A stretch of DNA of 64,000 nucleotides from Diphasiastrum complanatum (lineage: Eukaryota > Streptophyta > Lycopodiopsida > Lycopodiales > Lycopodiaceae): the NCBI GenBank assembly GCA_029204225.1, contig CM055098.1, positions 51,455,287 to 51,519,286 on the forward strand. Reading direction: 5' to 3'. Under the pieces are notes generated by a model. The model was not told where the DNA came from, did no database searches, and saw only the letters and a list, made by a program, of their open reading frames with translations. The translations under genes and the position numbers were made by a program. Below are positions 1 through 9,852 of this stretch, in pieces (position 1 is the first letter of the stretch; every line of letters begins with the position of its first letter).

Positions 1-477
1 TCTCTTCTAGCACTTCTAACTAGAAAATCAACACATAGAATAGTGAAATCTTGATCAACCTATGATCTATCCTCAAACTAATGATTCTTGCCACTTCCTA
101 AGATTGAAACACACTCAAATAAAGTTCAGTAACCTCACAAACTAGAGATCCAATCAAAATTAGGGTTTTGACAAAATCACAAAAAATTGAATATCTCAAA
201 TTCTACATGCAATTTTTAGAGACTTGATATATCTTCTTGTAGACTCCAATGAGACCTTCCTAATGCACTAAATATCATCTAAATCCAGTAAACCAAGTGT
301 GAAATCGGAATTGATCAAGTATATAACCCTATATTGAGTTTTGACCTACAAAAGATCAATTCTACACATGCAAAAATGCTGATTTGAGTAGAAATCAATC
401 TAGCATGCTCTAGCATTGGTAACTTCTCCAAATATTTGATAAATGTGGCTGATACTTTCATAACCTAAAATACAAGA
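1..477 (-). mobile_element. Copia leader fragment (downstream of PBS)
   Basis: AT-rich untranslated leader of a minus-strand Copia element. It repeats, with mismatches, the leader at about 1384-1751: both contain the same start (tctcttctagcactt) and the same phrase about 50 bases on. It lies immediately downstream, on the minus strand, of a tRNA-Met primer-binding site, so it is 5' untranslated leader. No reading frame is supportable. Confidence 0.6.
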
Positions 478-489
478 GCTCTGATACCA
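478..489 (-). other. Copia primer-binding site (initiator tRNA-Met)
   Basis: Plus-strand GCTCTGATACCA is the reverse complement of TGGTATCAGAGC, the usual plant Copia primer-binding site. It directly abuts the TG end of the adjoining LTR. Confidence 0.85.
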
Positions 490-1141
490 TGTGAAGGATT
501 TCAGATCATTCAAGGTCCAATCCATGTCCCAAATCTTTGGTTACAATAAGGAGCAAACCAACAATCCTGCCAATATACAAAAATCAGCATCTACATACAA
601 AATGAGATGCAAACTCTAAGAGATATTGATCAAACATGAGCCAAAACATAGAATATGCTTGTTGTCCGTACAATTACAGTACCCTACTATATTTCACACG
701 TGTGGAACCGAAAATACAATAAATGATCATTCTACGCATAGAATTGCAAGATAACATCAAGATAGTGCACCAATGAGTAGTAGAACCCAAAGAGAACCAT
801 GTATAATGATGAAATGAGAGATAGAAGAGAGAAGATGTGTCTCTCCACGAGTTACATCCTTTTATAGAGTTCCAAACCCTATTTGGCCACTTGGCTTTCC
901 CTCCAAAATGTAAACCCTACTATTTTTGGGTCTAGATTCAATGTACCCAAAGTTCAAATTTGAATCTCTCTCAAACTCAACTACCAACTTTCCCACACTT
1001 TCCAAAAGTGTTTATTGAATGTATTTTAAACTAATATAACCTCAAAAAGTCTATCTCTAAGTCTAAAATGAGTTTTGGCCTCTTATTGACAATTTACCAA
1101 AATGTGACTAAACTAGACTAAACTAGTTGAAATCTCTCACA
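490..1141 (-). mobile_element. Copia LTR, first copy (652 bp)
   Basis: On the plus strand the segment begins TGTGAAGG and ends TCTCACA, so both ends carry the TG...CA inverted dinucleotides. The primer-binding site abuts its left end, which makes this a minus-strand 5'-type LTR. It aligns along its length with the LTR at 1764-2415, which is also 652 bp. The two differ at many bases and by compensating indels: this copy holds a stretch near 660-740 that the other lacks, and lacks the internal duplication of the other. The divergence implies an old insertion. Confidence 0.8.
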
Positions 1142-1281
1142 GGTCTCTCCTCCAAACTTACAACAATATCCAAAACATCATTCATCTCAAGAAGTGATTC
1201 CATCCTCACTTTCCACAATGAATAGTTGCTTGAGGTAAGCCTATCATTGGCTTCCAACAAGACTCTACTTGATGTTGCCAT
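1142..1281 (-). pseudogene. Copia gag N-terminus, truncated
   Basis: Starting at the ATG whose complement is at 1279-1281, the minus strand encodes about 46 residues of Copia gag. They include the family signature N-Y-S-L-W-K-V-R-M-E-S-L-L, as in the longer gags at 46059-46304 and 52226-53281. The frame then runs straight into the LTR at 1141; the rest of gag and all of pol are missing. Gag would form the cytoplasmic virus-like particle of the retrotransposon. This is a deletion remnant. Confidence 0.7.
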
Positions 1282-1751
1282 GTAGTAATGACCCGATCTT
1301 CTGTTTCAACCCATTTCAATGCACAAAGCACTCCTTTGAACAAAAACAAATGTTTTCAAAAGAAATCACAAAGATTTAAAACTACTCAATTCTCTTCTAG
1401 CACTTATACCAAGCAAATCAACACATTGAATCATGAAATCTTGATCAACCTATGATATATCCTCAATCTAATGACTCTTGCTACTTCCTAAGATTGAATG
1501 CAAATGCTGAAAATTTGATATGCATATTAGCCACCACTTAGGCTAATTCAATGATCCAAAAATTGGCTAAGTCCAACATGTAAAAAAAATCGATCAAGTT
1601 TATAAACCTATATATTGATCTACAAAAGAACCAATCTACAAATGCAAGAAACTCGATTTTCGTGTAGAATCCAATCTAGCATGCTCCAGCCTTGATATCT
1701 TCTCCAAATCATTGATAGATGTGATTGCCTCCTTCATAGCCTGAAACTCAA
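1282..1751 (-). mobile_element. Copia leader, second copy
   Basis: Untranslated leader between the second primer-binding site and the gag start. Its first part is repeated at 1-477. No ORF is supported. Confidence 0.6.
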
Positions 1752-1763
1752 GCTCTGATACCA
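1752..1763 (-). other. Copia primer-binding site, second copy
   Basis: GCTCTGATACCA again, immediately followed on the plus strand by the TG that opens the LTR at 1764. Confidence 0.85.
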
Positions 1764-2415
1764 TGCAAAAAATTTGGGATCAATTCAAATCCATATCTAT
1801 TAAAGATCTTCGGTTACAAAACAAGCTACTCCACCAATCTTGCCAATGTAGAAAAATCAGCATCTACACACAAAATAGAATGCAAGCTCTAATAGAACTT
1901 GATCAAACATGAATCAAAACATAAAGTACTATTGCAAGATATCACAAGTATAGTGCACCAATGGATAGTAGAACCCAACAGAACCATGTATAAGCATGAA
2001 ATGAGATATAGAAGAGAGAAGATTTGCAAGATATCACAAGTATAGTGCAGCAATGGATAGTAGAACCCAAGAGAACCATGTATAAGCATGAAATGAGATA
2101 GAGAAGAGAGAAAATCTGCTTCTCCATGAGTACATCCTTTTATAGTAGGTCCAAATCCTATTTGGCCACTTGGCTTTCCCTCCAAAATGTAAACCCTACT
2201 ATTTTTAGGAATAGATTCAATGTATTCAACATCTGAATTTGAATCTACTCAAACTCGACTTCTAACTTTTTCACACTTTCAAAAAGTATTTATTCAAATG
2301 AAATTTAGACTAATTAACTTTGAAAAGTCAAACTCTAAATCTAATATAAAACTGGCCTCAATTTGTCAAATACAGAAATGTAGCAAATATGATTAAACTA
2401 GTTGAATCTTTCACA
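1764..2415 (-). mobile_element. Copia LTR, second copy (652 bp)
   Basis: Begins TGCAAAAAATTTGGG and ends CTTTCACA on the plus strand, and is homologous to 490-1141. It contains a tandem duplication of about 92 bp (about 1932-2024 and 2025-2116) that the other LTR has once. Its outer end sits inside a plus-strand Copia integrase frame starting at 2416, so this minus-strand element appears to have inserted into an older plus-strand one. Confidence 0.8.
1932..2116. repeat. 92-bp tandem duplication within the LTR
   Basis: Two near-identical units beginning gcaagatatcacaagtatag lie head to tail and differ at a few bases. The sister LTR has one unit. Confidence 0.8.
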
Positions 2416-3070
2416 CCTACTTGATAGCAAAACCCCTCATGAAGTCTGGACAACCTCCAAGCCTTTATTAAAGCATTTGAGAGTATTTGGATGCACTGCC
2501 TATTTTCATGTCCCAAAGGACAAAAAAAAGAAACTTGATGAGCAAAGCTGGAACTCAAGAGTAGCCTACATAGCCAACACAAAGTGAGATTTTGTAGCCA
2601 TAAGCTCAAACCAGAAGATCAACCAACATACGAGTTCAATCTATATGATACACTAATGAGTTTGCTCACTATTCTACCAACCACAAAGGAAGTTGTGTCA
2701 CATGCCGACTCAGATCTATGGAAAGAAGCTATGGACAAGACATACAACTCACTGTTGAGAAACAATACATGGACTATCACTAAGTTGCCAGCAGGTAGAA
2801 AGATAATCGACTACAAATGGATCTTCTAGATCAAATACAAGGCAATTGGTAGCATCGATAGAAGGAAAACTCGACTTGTGACAAGGTGGTTCTCACAAAC
2901 TCCCAATGTTGACTATTTCAAAACCTTTAGCTGGGTGGTCAAGCATACTTCCATTCGACTACTATTGTCATATGTTGCTACAGCCAATCTTGAGACACAC
3001 CAGATGGATGTACAAACAACATTCCTCATTGGAGTCATCAAAGAGGACATCTATATGATCCATGGCCAGC
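2416..3070 (+). pseudogene. Copia integrase/RT fragment
   Basis: Degenerate Copia pol. Frames 2416-2587 carry the end of the integrase region (K-T-P-H-E-V-W, then L-R-V-F-G-C-T-A-Y). Frames 2650-3060 carry the start of reverse transcriptase (W-K-E-A-M, Y-K-W-I-F, H-Q-M-D-V-Q-T-T-F-L). There are frame changes and stops, including a TAG just after Y-K-W-I-F. The YVDD active-site region is absent because homology stops near 3070. The upstream half probably lies left of the window, beyond the minus-strand insertion. Confidence 0.75.
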
Positions 3071-3072
3071 TA

Positions 3073-3199
3073 GCAATCAAATGGCCAATGAGTTTTAAGA
3101 CAATCTTTATCAATGAATTTACGGTTGCCCTCATACGACAATACTGAGGCTAAAGAGGCGTCTGACCAAAGTTACAATCACAAGCACATCCGACAAGGT
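3073..3199 (-). mobile_element. Inverted LTR fragment, left part
   Basis: The reverse complement of this stretch matches about 19118-19240 in the 3' LTR of the gag-protease element: shared words include gagttttaagacaat, ggctaaagagg and gttacaatcacaagca. The match is cut at 3199 by the CACTA element and resumes at 14633, so the transposon inserted into this LTR fragment. Confidence 0.75.
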
Positions 3200-3264
3200 C
3201 ACAACTAGAAAACTCTGTGTTTATCCACATAGAGTATCTGCGCGAGACCCAACACTTAGTCGAT

Positions 3265-3600
3265 TTTCTGAGATTTTGTTTGTGTGGAACATCCACGCGT
3301 GGATTATCCACACCAAAAAAATTTTGAACACGCCTCCGGCTAGTCTACCGGTGTTTTTCTGACACAACGCCGAAAAATTTATGCGCATGGATTATTCACG
3401 CGTGGATAATCCACGCAAAATTGAATTTTGAAATTCCAACAACTGTTTGGGAGGGAAGGTTGGCAGCGCCGAAAAGCAGTTTTAGCGTGGATAATCCACG
3501 CGTGGATTATCCATGCAATTTCAGTTTGTTCACCGAACGAGACCGGAAGTTAAAGATATTCACGCGTGGATATCTTCTGCGTGGATTATCCACGTTTTTT
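3265..3600. repeat. Left subterminal palindromic repeats
   Basis: Many copies of GCGTGGAT(A/T)ATCCACGC and its halves in both orientations within 400 bp of the left end. In En/Spm, such subterminal repeats are bound by TNPA and are needed for transposition. Some copies have decayed (CATGGATTATTCACG). Confidence 0.85.
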
Positions 3601-4090
3601 TTTTTTGCATGTTGATAATGACATGAAATTAGTTAAATAAATAAATTTCTAAAGTGAATTATTTTATGATTAGGCTATATATATTTATATTCTTTCTAAA
3701 GTGAATTATATTATAATGAGATTTTTATTTATTTTTTTGCATGTTAATAATGAAATGGAATTAGTTAAATAAATATTTTTTTAAAGTGAATTATATCATG
3801 GTGTCTCTAGATGATTGGGATTTTTGATGAGGGCGGCCACCTACTTTTATAAGACAATTGACTCGAGCTACCAAGAGGGTAATTATGCATGATCTAAGGC
3901 TTTGAGAGCCAAGGGTTTAGGGTCTACCCTAATGGCACTCTACCTAATCTCATATCTGAGATCATTTGATATGGATGGAGAGCTCATTTTGTACATACTT
4001 CAAGAGATTATCAAGAGATGGTGATTTTGGCAAGTTTTCTCTTTAATGAGGAATTGATGAATGATGAATGTGATATTTTTTTTGTCTAAT
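3601..4090. other. CACTA left arm, no gene seen
   Basis: AT-rich sequence with two similar stretches (about 3609-3660 and 3740-3800) sharing gcatgttgataatga and ttctaaagtgaatta. About 110 bp at 3796-3905 is missing from copy 2. No reading frame is supported. Confidence 0.6.
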
Positions 4091-4760
4091 GAATAGATCT
4101 GAATTTGAACAAAGTATTATACTTTCCACATGTGTGATAGGATGTGAAGATCAATTATTTCTAGTTTTATTGTGGTGTTCAAAAGCCTTTGCCAATTAGA
4201 TGCAAAACAGGTTGAATTGTGTGCTAGTTTTCTATCTATTAGATATAAGTGAAACCTTTGATGCTTTTTCAAGGTTTTAGTATCCAAATGAGGTTCATAA
4301 CCTTTGATTTTAACATGGTATCAAAGCCCAAATGCAACCACCAAGGCTCAAATACAAGGAAGAGAGAAGCAATTACAAGTTGATGATTGTTTAATTTTTA
4401 TTGCCCTTATTACTACCTTAAGTTTGATGATGTTCCTTCAAGTGTGAATGAAACTGTAGCAACAAAAGAGTGATTTGATGTAATGAAAAGTGAGGTGAGT
4501 ACATGATGCATTGTTTGAGATACTTGTAAAATTATTGATCCTCCATCAAAGATACAAAATGTTACTGTTTGCAAATGGGTCTTTAAGATCAAGCTTAATC
4601 AAGATGGTAGTGTGAACAATTATAAAACAAGACTAGTTACCAATGGATATGCTCAATTCAAGGGGATTGACTATGATGAAACACTTGATTTTGTCATAGT
4701 TTGTGGTGGTGATTTCATTAACTCACATGCTTTTAGTGATTTACTGCCTTTGCAGCATTT
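4091..4760 (+). mobile_element. Captured Copia LTR end, PBS and RT fragment inside the CACTA
   Basis: Near 4317, TGGTATCAAAGC is a one-base variant of the Copia primer-binding site, and copy 2 has the perfect form. LTR-like sequence ending in AACA precedes it. Shortly after (4545-4740) a Copia reverse transcriptase fragment follows: V-C-K-W-V-F-K-I-K, N-Y-K-T-R-L-V, then G-I-D-Y-D-E-T. Gag, protease and integrase are missing. Both CACTA copies carry it at the same place, so it was acquired before they diverged. Confidence 0.7.
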
Positions 4761-4962
4761 GTTAAAAAATGAGAATTTTCTTGGAACATGAGGCCGTACA
4801 TCTATCTTCATCGACATTATCTCCAAAAAAATGGGATTGAAGTCAAACTATGTCTATTCTTTTCACTTACTTGACCATAAATGAGACTTTATTTTGGCTA
4901 AATAACAATCATTTGAAAGCATTGCAAGAATCGATTTCATTCAGAATTGCAATAATCAATTT

Positions 4963-5415
4963 TCATTCAGAATTAGAAGAATCAATTTCATCAGCGACAA
5001 CATCTTGCAATTCATCTCCTCTTAGATGATTTTCATCATCACTCTCACTTTCAAAAATTATTTCATCATCCTGACTATTAGAATTTCTATTCTCAACATC
5101 TATGGAAGTGGGTGTTTCAAGTATGGTTTGACGATTTATTACATCTCTAGGTAGCTCAATCTCATAGTTAAAATAAGGTTTTCCATTGCATTCTCAACAT
5201 TTGCACCCTCAAATACTCGTCGTGAACGTGGTTCAACTTGAGCTACAAACCACCATATCTTGTTTAGTCGATCTGGTTGAAAAAACACTTGCAAAAATCA
5301 CTATTTTAGAACATATCGAAAACTCAAATACTGAAGTCACTTGCAATAAAATGAAAAACATTATAGCATAGCATGTGCACCTGCTCACAGTGAAGAGGCA
5401 ACACCAATGTGTCAA
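4963..5415 (-). pseudogene. TNP2 C-terminal tail exon
   Basis: Last part of the transposase frame. After a probable small intron near 5300-5370, residues K-I-W-W-F-V-A-Q-V-E-P-R follow, then an acidic tail rich in Asp, Glu and Ser ending S-N-S-E-stop. An aromatic-rich block after DUF4216 is usual in plant TNP2 proteins. The acceptor phase is not fully consistent by eye, so a base may be lost here. This exon is absent from copy 2. Confidence 0.5.
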
Positions 5416-5750
5416 AGGACTCCATGCTCAATGTTTTTGATGAATCAATCGCAAAAAATCCACTTGGATCCGATTTTACAATTGTATTTGGCCCTCTACA
5501 AACTACCTTGAACCATTTCACATCAAATGAAAAACAGTGCCCACTTTCACCAAATGACACATCATAAATATTTTGTATAGTTTCTACGTATTCTATATCT
5601 CCTGAGATAGGATTCTGATCTTGTGCACTACTTTGACTTTCTTGTTGGAAAGATGCTATCACACCACAATCGTGTGTGCGTCTCTTGTTATCAATCCTTT
5701 CAACATGAAAGTGAAAACCAAAAGCCCATATAGCATTATACATTTTGCAC
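5370..5750 (-). pseudogene. TNP2 DUF4216-like exon
   Basis: Reads N-A-I-W-A-F-G-F-H-F, then R-T-H-D-C-G-V, G-D-I-E-Y-V-E-T-I-Q-N-I-Y, F-D-V-K-W-F-K-V and H-C-E-Q-V. This spacing is that of DUF4216, the C-terminal domain of CACTA TNP2 transposases. An acceptor after ggcag at 5750 joins it in phase to the exon ending at 5875 (W-K/C-K). Copy 2 has lost this exon in an internal deletion. Confidence 0.65.
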
Positions 5751-5874
5751 TGCCACATGGCAAACATAAATCTCATAAAGAATCATTTTGAATGAACATG
5801 GTGTTTCAAAATGATTAAACAAATATTGTTATAAACAAGAATGTTATAATAATAAAGTATCTAAAGAATAATAC

Positions 5875-6474
5875 CTTCCATTCGCATCCTCTTGCAAAGT
5901 CCCATTTTGCGTTTGATATTTTTTGTCCCTCTTTTGTTGCATTTTGTAGTGTGTCATGCATCCACTCTATAGTGCATTGCTTGGACAATGGCTCAAGATC
6001 ATGTGAACTTGAGGCCATGTGTCTACCTCTATTCTGTTGTTGGCGCTTTCTAGACAAGGCCCTCTTTTTTCTTCTTCTTCATATAGGTCTAACCATTTAT
6101 CCATAACTCCACAACTATAAAGCATGAATGTAAAAAAAATTTCTCGTTGGAAGGGTGCCAACCTCTTCTATGAGTGTCTCTGAATGGATGGCCTTCATGC
6201 AAGTATTTACGATGATTTTCATAAACCACTTTTTTGAGACTAAAAGAGTATCTTTCCACAAGACTTGGCCCGCACAAAAAACAAGCATTTTTTTCAGCCG
6301 TTTGAAAGCCTGCTCAACAAATGGGTACTATCAATCACTATTAAAAAAAGTATATGTCAAAGAATAATTCTAGCTATTGTAGTATATCATGTAAATGTCA
6401 AGAATTACTAGTTGTATTTAATTGTAAACAAACTCCTATGTACACAAGATAGACATTGTTTGAATGATTACCTG
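5875..6474 (-). pseudogene. TNP2 middle region, shortened
   Basis: From about 6330 downwards the frame reads T-A-E-K-N-A-C-F-L-C-G, H-R-K-Y-L and H-P-F-R-D-T. This corresponds to the C-x2-C and H-R-R-F-L...H-x-x-R block of TNP2. Only about 130 codons separate it from DUF4216, whereas TNP2 proteins normally have several hundred residues there, including the later catalytic part and DUF4218. That stretch is deleted, so no active transposase can be made. A donor at CTCAG/gtaatc (about 6474) and an acceptor at gagcag (about 6335) fit. Confidence 0.55.
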
Positions 6475-7302
6475 AGCATTCATCTAATCCTGGATAGTCA
6501 TGCATTGTTCACATTACAATGGCATGTAGTGTAAACTCCCTCTCATGTAAGGGGCGCGAAATGTCATATGCTTTTATCCCCTTCCACAAATCTTCCAACT
6601 CGTCAATAAGCGGCTCAAGATACACATCCATGTTCTTAATCTTGCGTTGGCTAGGAATTAAAAGTGCCAAATAATGTGTCTCTTTTTTGTACTCAACCAA
6701 GGAGAAATATTATAATTTACCAAGCAAACAGGCCAAATGGACCACGGAGTTGCTCGTACACACCATCTATTGCAAGGCCAAATCTCACATTTCTTGACTC
6801 ATTGGCAAAGCTTGGATACTCTTTGTTGATGTGTTTCCATGCAGGTGAATCTGAAGGTACCCTCATCATCCCATCCGTAGAGGCATGGTCTGCATGCCAG
6901 TCCATAAGTTGTGCAAGAGATTTACAACGAAATAAACGTTGCAATCGTGGAATTACTAGAAAATGTCGTAAAACTTTGCACGGAATGGTTGCCCCTTGCA
7001 AATCATCTCTATATCGAGGAGTATCACAAAGAGGACATTTCGTGATGATTCGTACCTTCTTTGACATAAAATACAATCTTTTGGACATGCATGATATTGC
7101 TTGTAGTCCATCCTGACGTTAGTCAACATCTTTCGTGCCTCATCTCTTGTCTCAGGCATGACATTCCCTTCTGTGAGAATTTTGTTTTTCAATAGTCTGA
7201 ACATGACAAAAGAAGTCATTGTAAAAAAAAAAATCACTCGATGTCCAAATTGTAAATTTTGTTTCAAAGAAAAAATGACAAGTAGATGATAAAAAATTTA
7301 CT
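6475..7302 (-). pseudogene. TNP2 (Transposase_21) N-terminal catalytic part
   Basis: Contains the hallmarks of the tnp2 family. These are A-L-Y-P-G, then (after the 7197-7301 intron) L-L-K-N-K-I-L-T-E-G-N with E-T-R-D-E-A, Y-K-Q-Y-H-A-C-P-K-D-C, C-P-L-C-D-T-P-R, V-L-R-H-F-L-V-I-P-R-L-Q-R-L-F, and F-A-N-E-S-R-N-V-R-F-G-L-A. The last precedes the first predicted catalytic aspartate (D-G). One base is missing near 7045 relative to copy 2, breaking the frame between the two cysteine pairs, and a further indel follows D-G-V. M-D-V-Y-L-E-P-L-I-D-E-L near 6600 is also typical of TNP2. Confidence 0.8.
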
Positions 7303-7780
7303 CAAATAATGATGTGAGGCTTTGGTCTCTCCATCTACATTTGGCTTGAAGATTTAATGGAAGTAGAGAAGTCACCAAACGAGATGTCTTTGCTCCAGGA
7401 TACAATGCGGTCTTTGATTCTTCTCGCAATTTTCTTTCTTCTTTAGACAAAAGTGCCTCCTCATCTTGTTCATTGTGTCTAGTTGCAATATTGTTCTCGT
7501 ACATATCATCCAACATGTCTCCCATGACTTCAAATTCATCATTCATTGGAAGCTCATTTTCATCTTTAGAACTTGTTTGCGAAGAAGTAGATCTAGATGA
7601 GCTAGATTCAGATGCATTAGTCTCTTAATTAATGCGCTCATCAATTTCCATCATCTCTTTTAAGCCTTGACGTAGACGACGAGGTAATTGCTTTATATGT
7701 AGACTGTTGTATTGCATTCGTCGTCTACGTCGACCATTATGAGGATTATTGTCTCCAACACTAAATGAGGATGAAGAATC
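7303..7780 (-). pseudogene. TNP2 first exon after the SET exon (NLS-like)
   Basis: Opens after an ATATAG acceptor with a Ser-rich stretch, then R-R-R-R-R-M and R-R-L-R, a probable nuclear localisation signal. An in-frame TAA at 7625-7627 interrupts it and is also present in copy 2. After the stop it continues with Ser/Asp/Glu-rich sequence and the E-E-R-K-L-R-E-E-S-K-T-A-L-Y-P-G block. Translation could instead restart at the ATG at 7546. Confidence 0.6.
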
Positions 7781-7905
7781 CTATATATCAAAATAACAAG
7801 AAGTAGGTTGAAACAATGCTTGATAAACATTTCCTCCCAATACTTGATAGATCTAAATGTTGCATATGAGTATAGATTACCTCTTAGTTTAAAAAGTATG
7901 AACAT
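7781..7905 (-). pseudogene. Duplicated SET C-terminal stub in intron
   Basis: The minus strand reads A-T-F-R-S-I-K-Y-W-E-E-M-F-I-K-H-C-F-N. This parallels A-T-R-S-I-R-F-G-E-E-L-F-I-K-Y-S-F-N of the SET exon 300 bases upstream. The nucleotide match covers the end of the SET exon. It lies inside the intron that joins SET to TNP2, so it is a relic tandem duplication of that exon end. The Gly of the G-E-E-L motif is replaced. Confidence 0.65.
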
Positions 7906-8116
7906 ACCAATGTATCTATTAGACAGATTTGTCTTTTCAACTTGTTAACATTCAATGAACTCAAAGACAAATAATGCTCCTAACATTTAAACTAGGCAAA
8001 TGACGAATAATGCTCCTAACATTTGACATATTTAATGACACAAACCAAATGCAATCAAGATGCATGGATTATACATCTCTACATATCAACAAAATTTAAA
8101 TCTTCATTTGACTTAC

Positions 8117-8611
8117 TGTCTTTTGCAAACATTTGGGTAGAGGACGGTTGAAACTATACTTGATGAACAATTCCTCTCCAAACCTGATAGATCTAGTGGC
8201 ACATACCATGACATAAGTGCCCTTTACATTCCTAGTAAAATATTCTTCTTTTCCATTGTTGCGTTCTTCAAAATCACAATTCGTGAATAGAGGGTGGCCA
8301 ATGGAACTATTTATATATGCAATAATGTTTCCATGCACATCTGGATGTCCATCAATGTATGTACGATTTGCCCTTGAGATGTTGCCTCCTTGCATGCGGT
8401 GCTCCTCTGAAGAACAAGCATTTGAATTCAAGCCATATACTTGCATCCTCCATTGGTGACGACACAAAGCATGCCAATCACCCCAATTGTATTGAGGTCC
8501 TGCGTATGGCATCAATGTTACAACACTATTTAAAGGGACCTCAATACTACTCAATGCAAAAAGGCCCAAACCAGTCTCAAAAAAGTGTTCATTAGGCATG
8601 ATCATGTACAT
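8117..8611 (-). pseudogene. SET-domain exon in the CACTA, copy 1
   Basis: 165 codons before a GTAAGT donor. SET landmarks occur in order: F-E-T-G-L-G-L-F-A (the GxG SAM-binding start), P-Y-A-G, Y-I-D-G-H, N-I-I-A-Y-I-N-S-S (place of R-F-I-N-H-S-C), T-N-C-D-F, Y-V-M-V-C-A-T-R-S-I, and G-E-E-L-F-I-K-Y. SET proteins are lysine methyltransferases acting on histones or other proteins. Here the N-H-S-C motif reads N-S-S-I, so activity is doubtful. No pre-SET or post-SET is visible. TGA directly precedes the first ATG, but the sense continues upstream in the same frame (W-P-L-Q-S-P-L-P-F-N-G-T-P-F). It is most likely part of a larger SET-TNP2 product. Confidence 0.75.
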
Positions 8612-8700
8612 TCAACCCCAATACGTAAATGGTGTTCCATTAAATGGTAATGGTGATTGGAGTGGCCAAAACGAATATCTACTTCTAATAAAAGTTTTAA

Positions 8701-9117
8701 CTAATGGTTGCAAGCTAGGTGGTCAGACAAAGAACCTAGAATGTCTTTTGACACATCAACAGTGCGTAGTAATTTGCAATTATCTTTCAAACTAGTCATA
8801 ATACGTCCAAGACGTGTTTTCATTTTTAAAGGGGTGGTCAAGTTTGTGAAATCCACGTGGAGTCTCGTGGAGGACTCATGTGCAACATCTAGGATAGGTG
8901 TGGTTGGGTGGTAAGAACATTCTAGAGATTTGGAGACATGGATTGAATCACAAGACATTGATGAATTAATTATATCATGCAAGGGGTCATCATCAACAAG
9001 AGCATCATCTAGGGCCAATGATGATCCAAAATCAATATTCATGTGATTTATCCTATCAATAATATTCTCGATCTCTCTTGCAACTCTTTTTCTTGGAACC
9101 AACTTATGGTCCTTCTT
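8701..9117 (-). pseudogene. Transposase gene exon 3 (unrecognised domain)
   Basis: 138 codons in phase with exon 2, starting K-K-D-H-K-L-V-P-R-K-R and continuing through an acidic stretch (D-D-A-L-V-D-D-D-P) to a stop at 8701. The next sense, P-P-S-L-Q-P-L-V-K-T-F-I-R-S-R-Y, is in the SET frame, so a one- or two-base shift near 8715 or a missed splice separates them. I do not recognise a domain. It may link the basic N-terminus to SET. The copy 2 exon encodes the same protein. Confidence 0.5.
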
Positions 9118-9148
9118 CTACAAAAGTTGAAAATGTTAGATGTATTAG

Positions 9149-9150
<2 letters not shown>

Positions 9151-9214
<64 letters not shown>
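9151..9214. repeat. (CT)n microsatellite in transposase intron
   Basis: About 64 bp of TC repeats, followed at 9267-9320 by an ACACAC/CCCA-rich patch. The same tract in copy 2 is about 118 bp. Leucine-serine or arginine-glutamate ORFs over it are artefacts. Confidence 0.95.
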
Positions 9215-9217
<3 letters not shown>

Positions 9218-9564
9218 CATGAAACATAAACTAATATATAACACAAACCGTAAACCAGTAGCATGAAACACACACACAAACACACACAAACACATGCACA
9301 CACACACCCACCCACCCACACCGACCCTAAACACACATGAAGAGAAAAACAGAGAGAACATTATAGAGTGCTAATCAGAACTCCCAAACCACATGATTAT
9401 ATCCTACTCCAGAATGTCACCACATGCTCCCTCCTTGCGACGTTTGGGCTTTTTGTGGAACTCATCTTCGAACAAAAACATTTGAACCACGCCTTTAACG
9501 GATTTAAACAAGGGCTACACACCTTCCTAGAATTGGGAGTGTTGGTTACCTTTAACTCTTTCAT

Positions 9565-9566
<2 letters not shown>

Positions 9567-9629
<63 letters not shown>
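9567..9629. repeat. Second (CT)n microsatellite in the same intron
   Basis: About 63 bp of TC repeats; the matching tract in copy 2 is about 155 bp. Confidence 0.95.
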
Positions 9630-9631
<2 letters not shown>

Positions 9632-9671
9632 GACGTGAATGAGTCTATTATGGGTGACTGAATATGGAAAT

Positions 9672-9852
9672 CAAGATTAACTACATCTAATCATTCTATT
9701 TGGATTTTTGCTTTTAGAAGCAAGTGAGAGATTAACTTCATGTAATCATTCTATTTGGATTTTTTCTTTTAGAAGCAAGTGAGAGATTAACTTCATCTAA
9801 ATATTCTATGTGGATTTTTCCTTTTAGAAGCAAGTGAGCGATTAACTTCAAA
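9672..9852. repeat. Three tandem units of about 56 bp
   Basis: Three head-to-tail copies share attaactt(c)atctaat, attctatttggattttt and cttttagaagcaagtgag, with a few differences. They lie in the large intron 9118-10341. Copy 2 has the same array. Confidence 0.8.

Noticed and set aside
3265-3600. CRISPR-like look of regularly repeated palindromes
   Set aside because: No constant repeat length or unique spacers; it is a plant transposon end, and the motif overlaps in both orientations.
8217-8795. Plus-strand ORFs opposite the SET exon
   Set aside because: Shadows of the minus-strand coding sequence, without motifs of their own.
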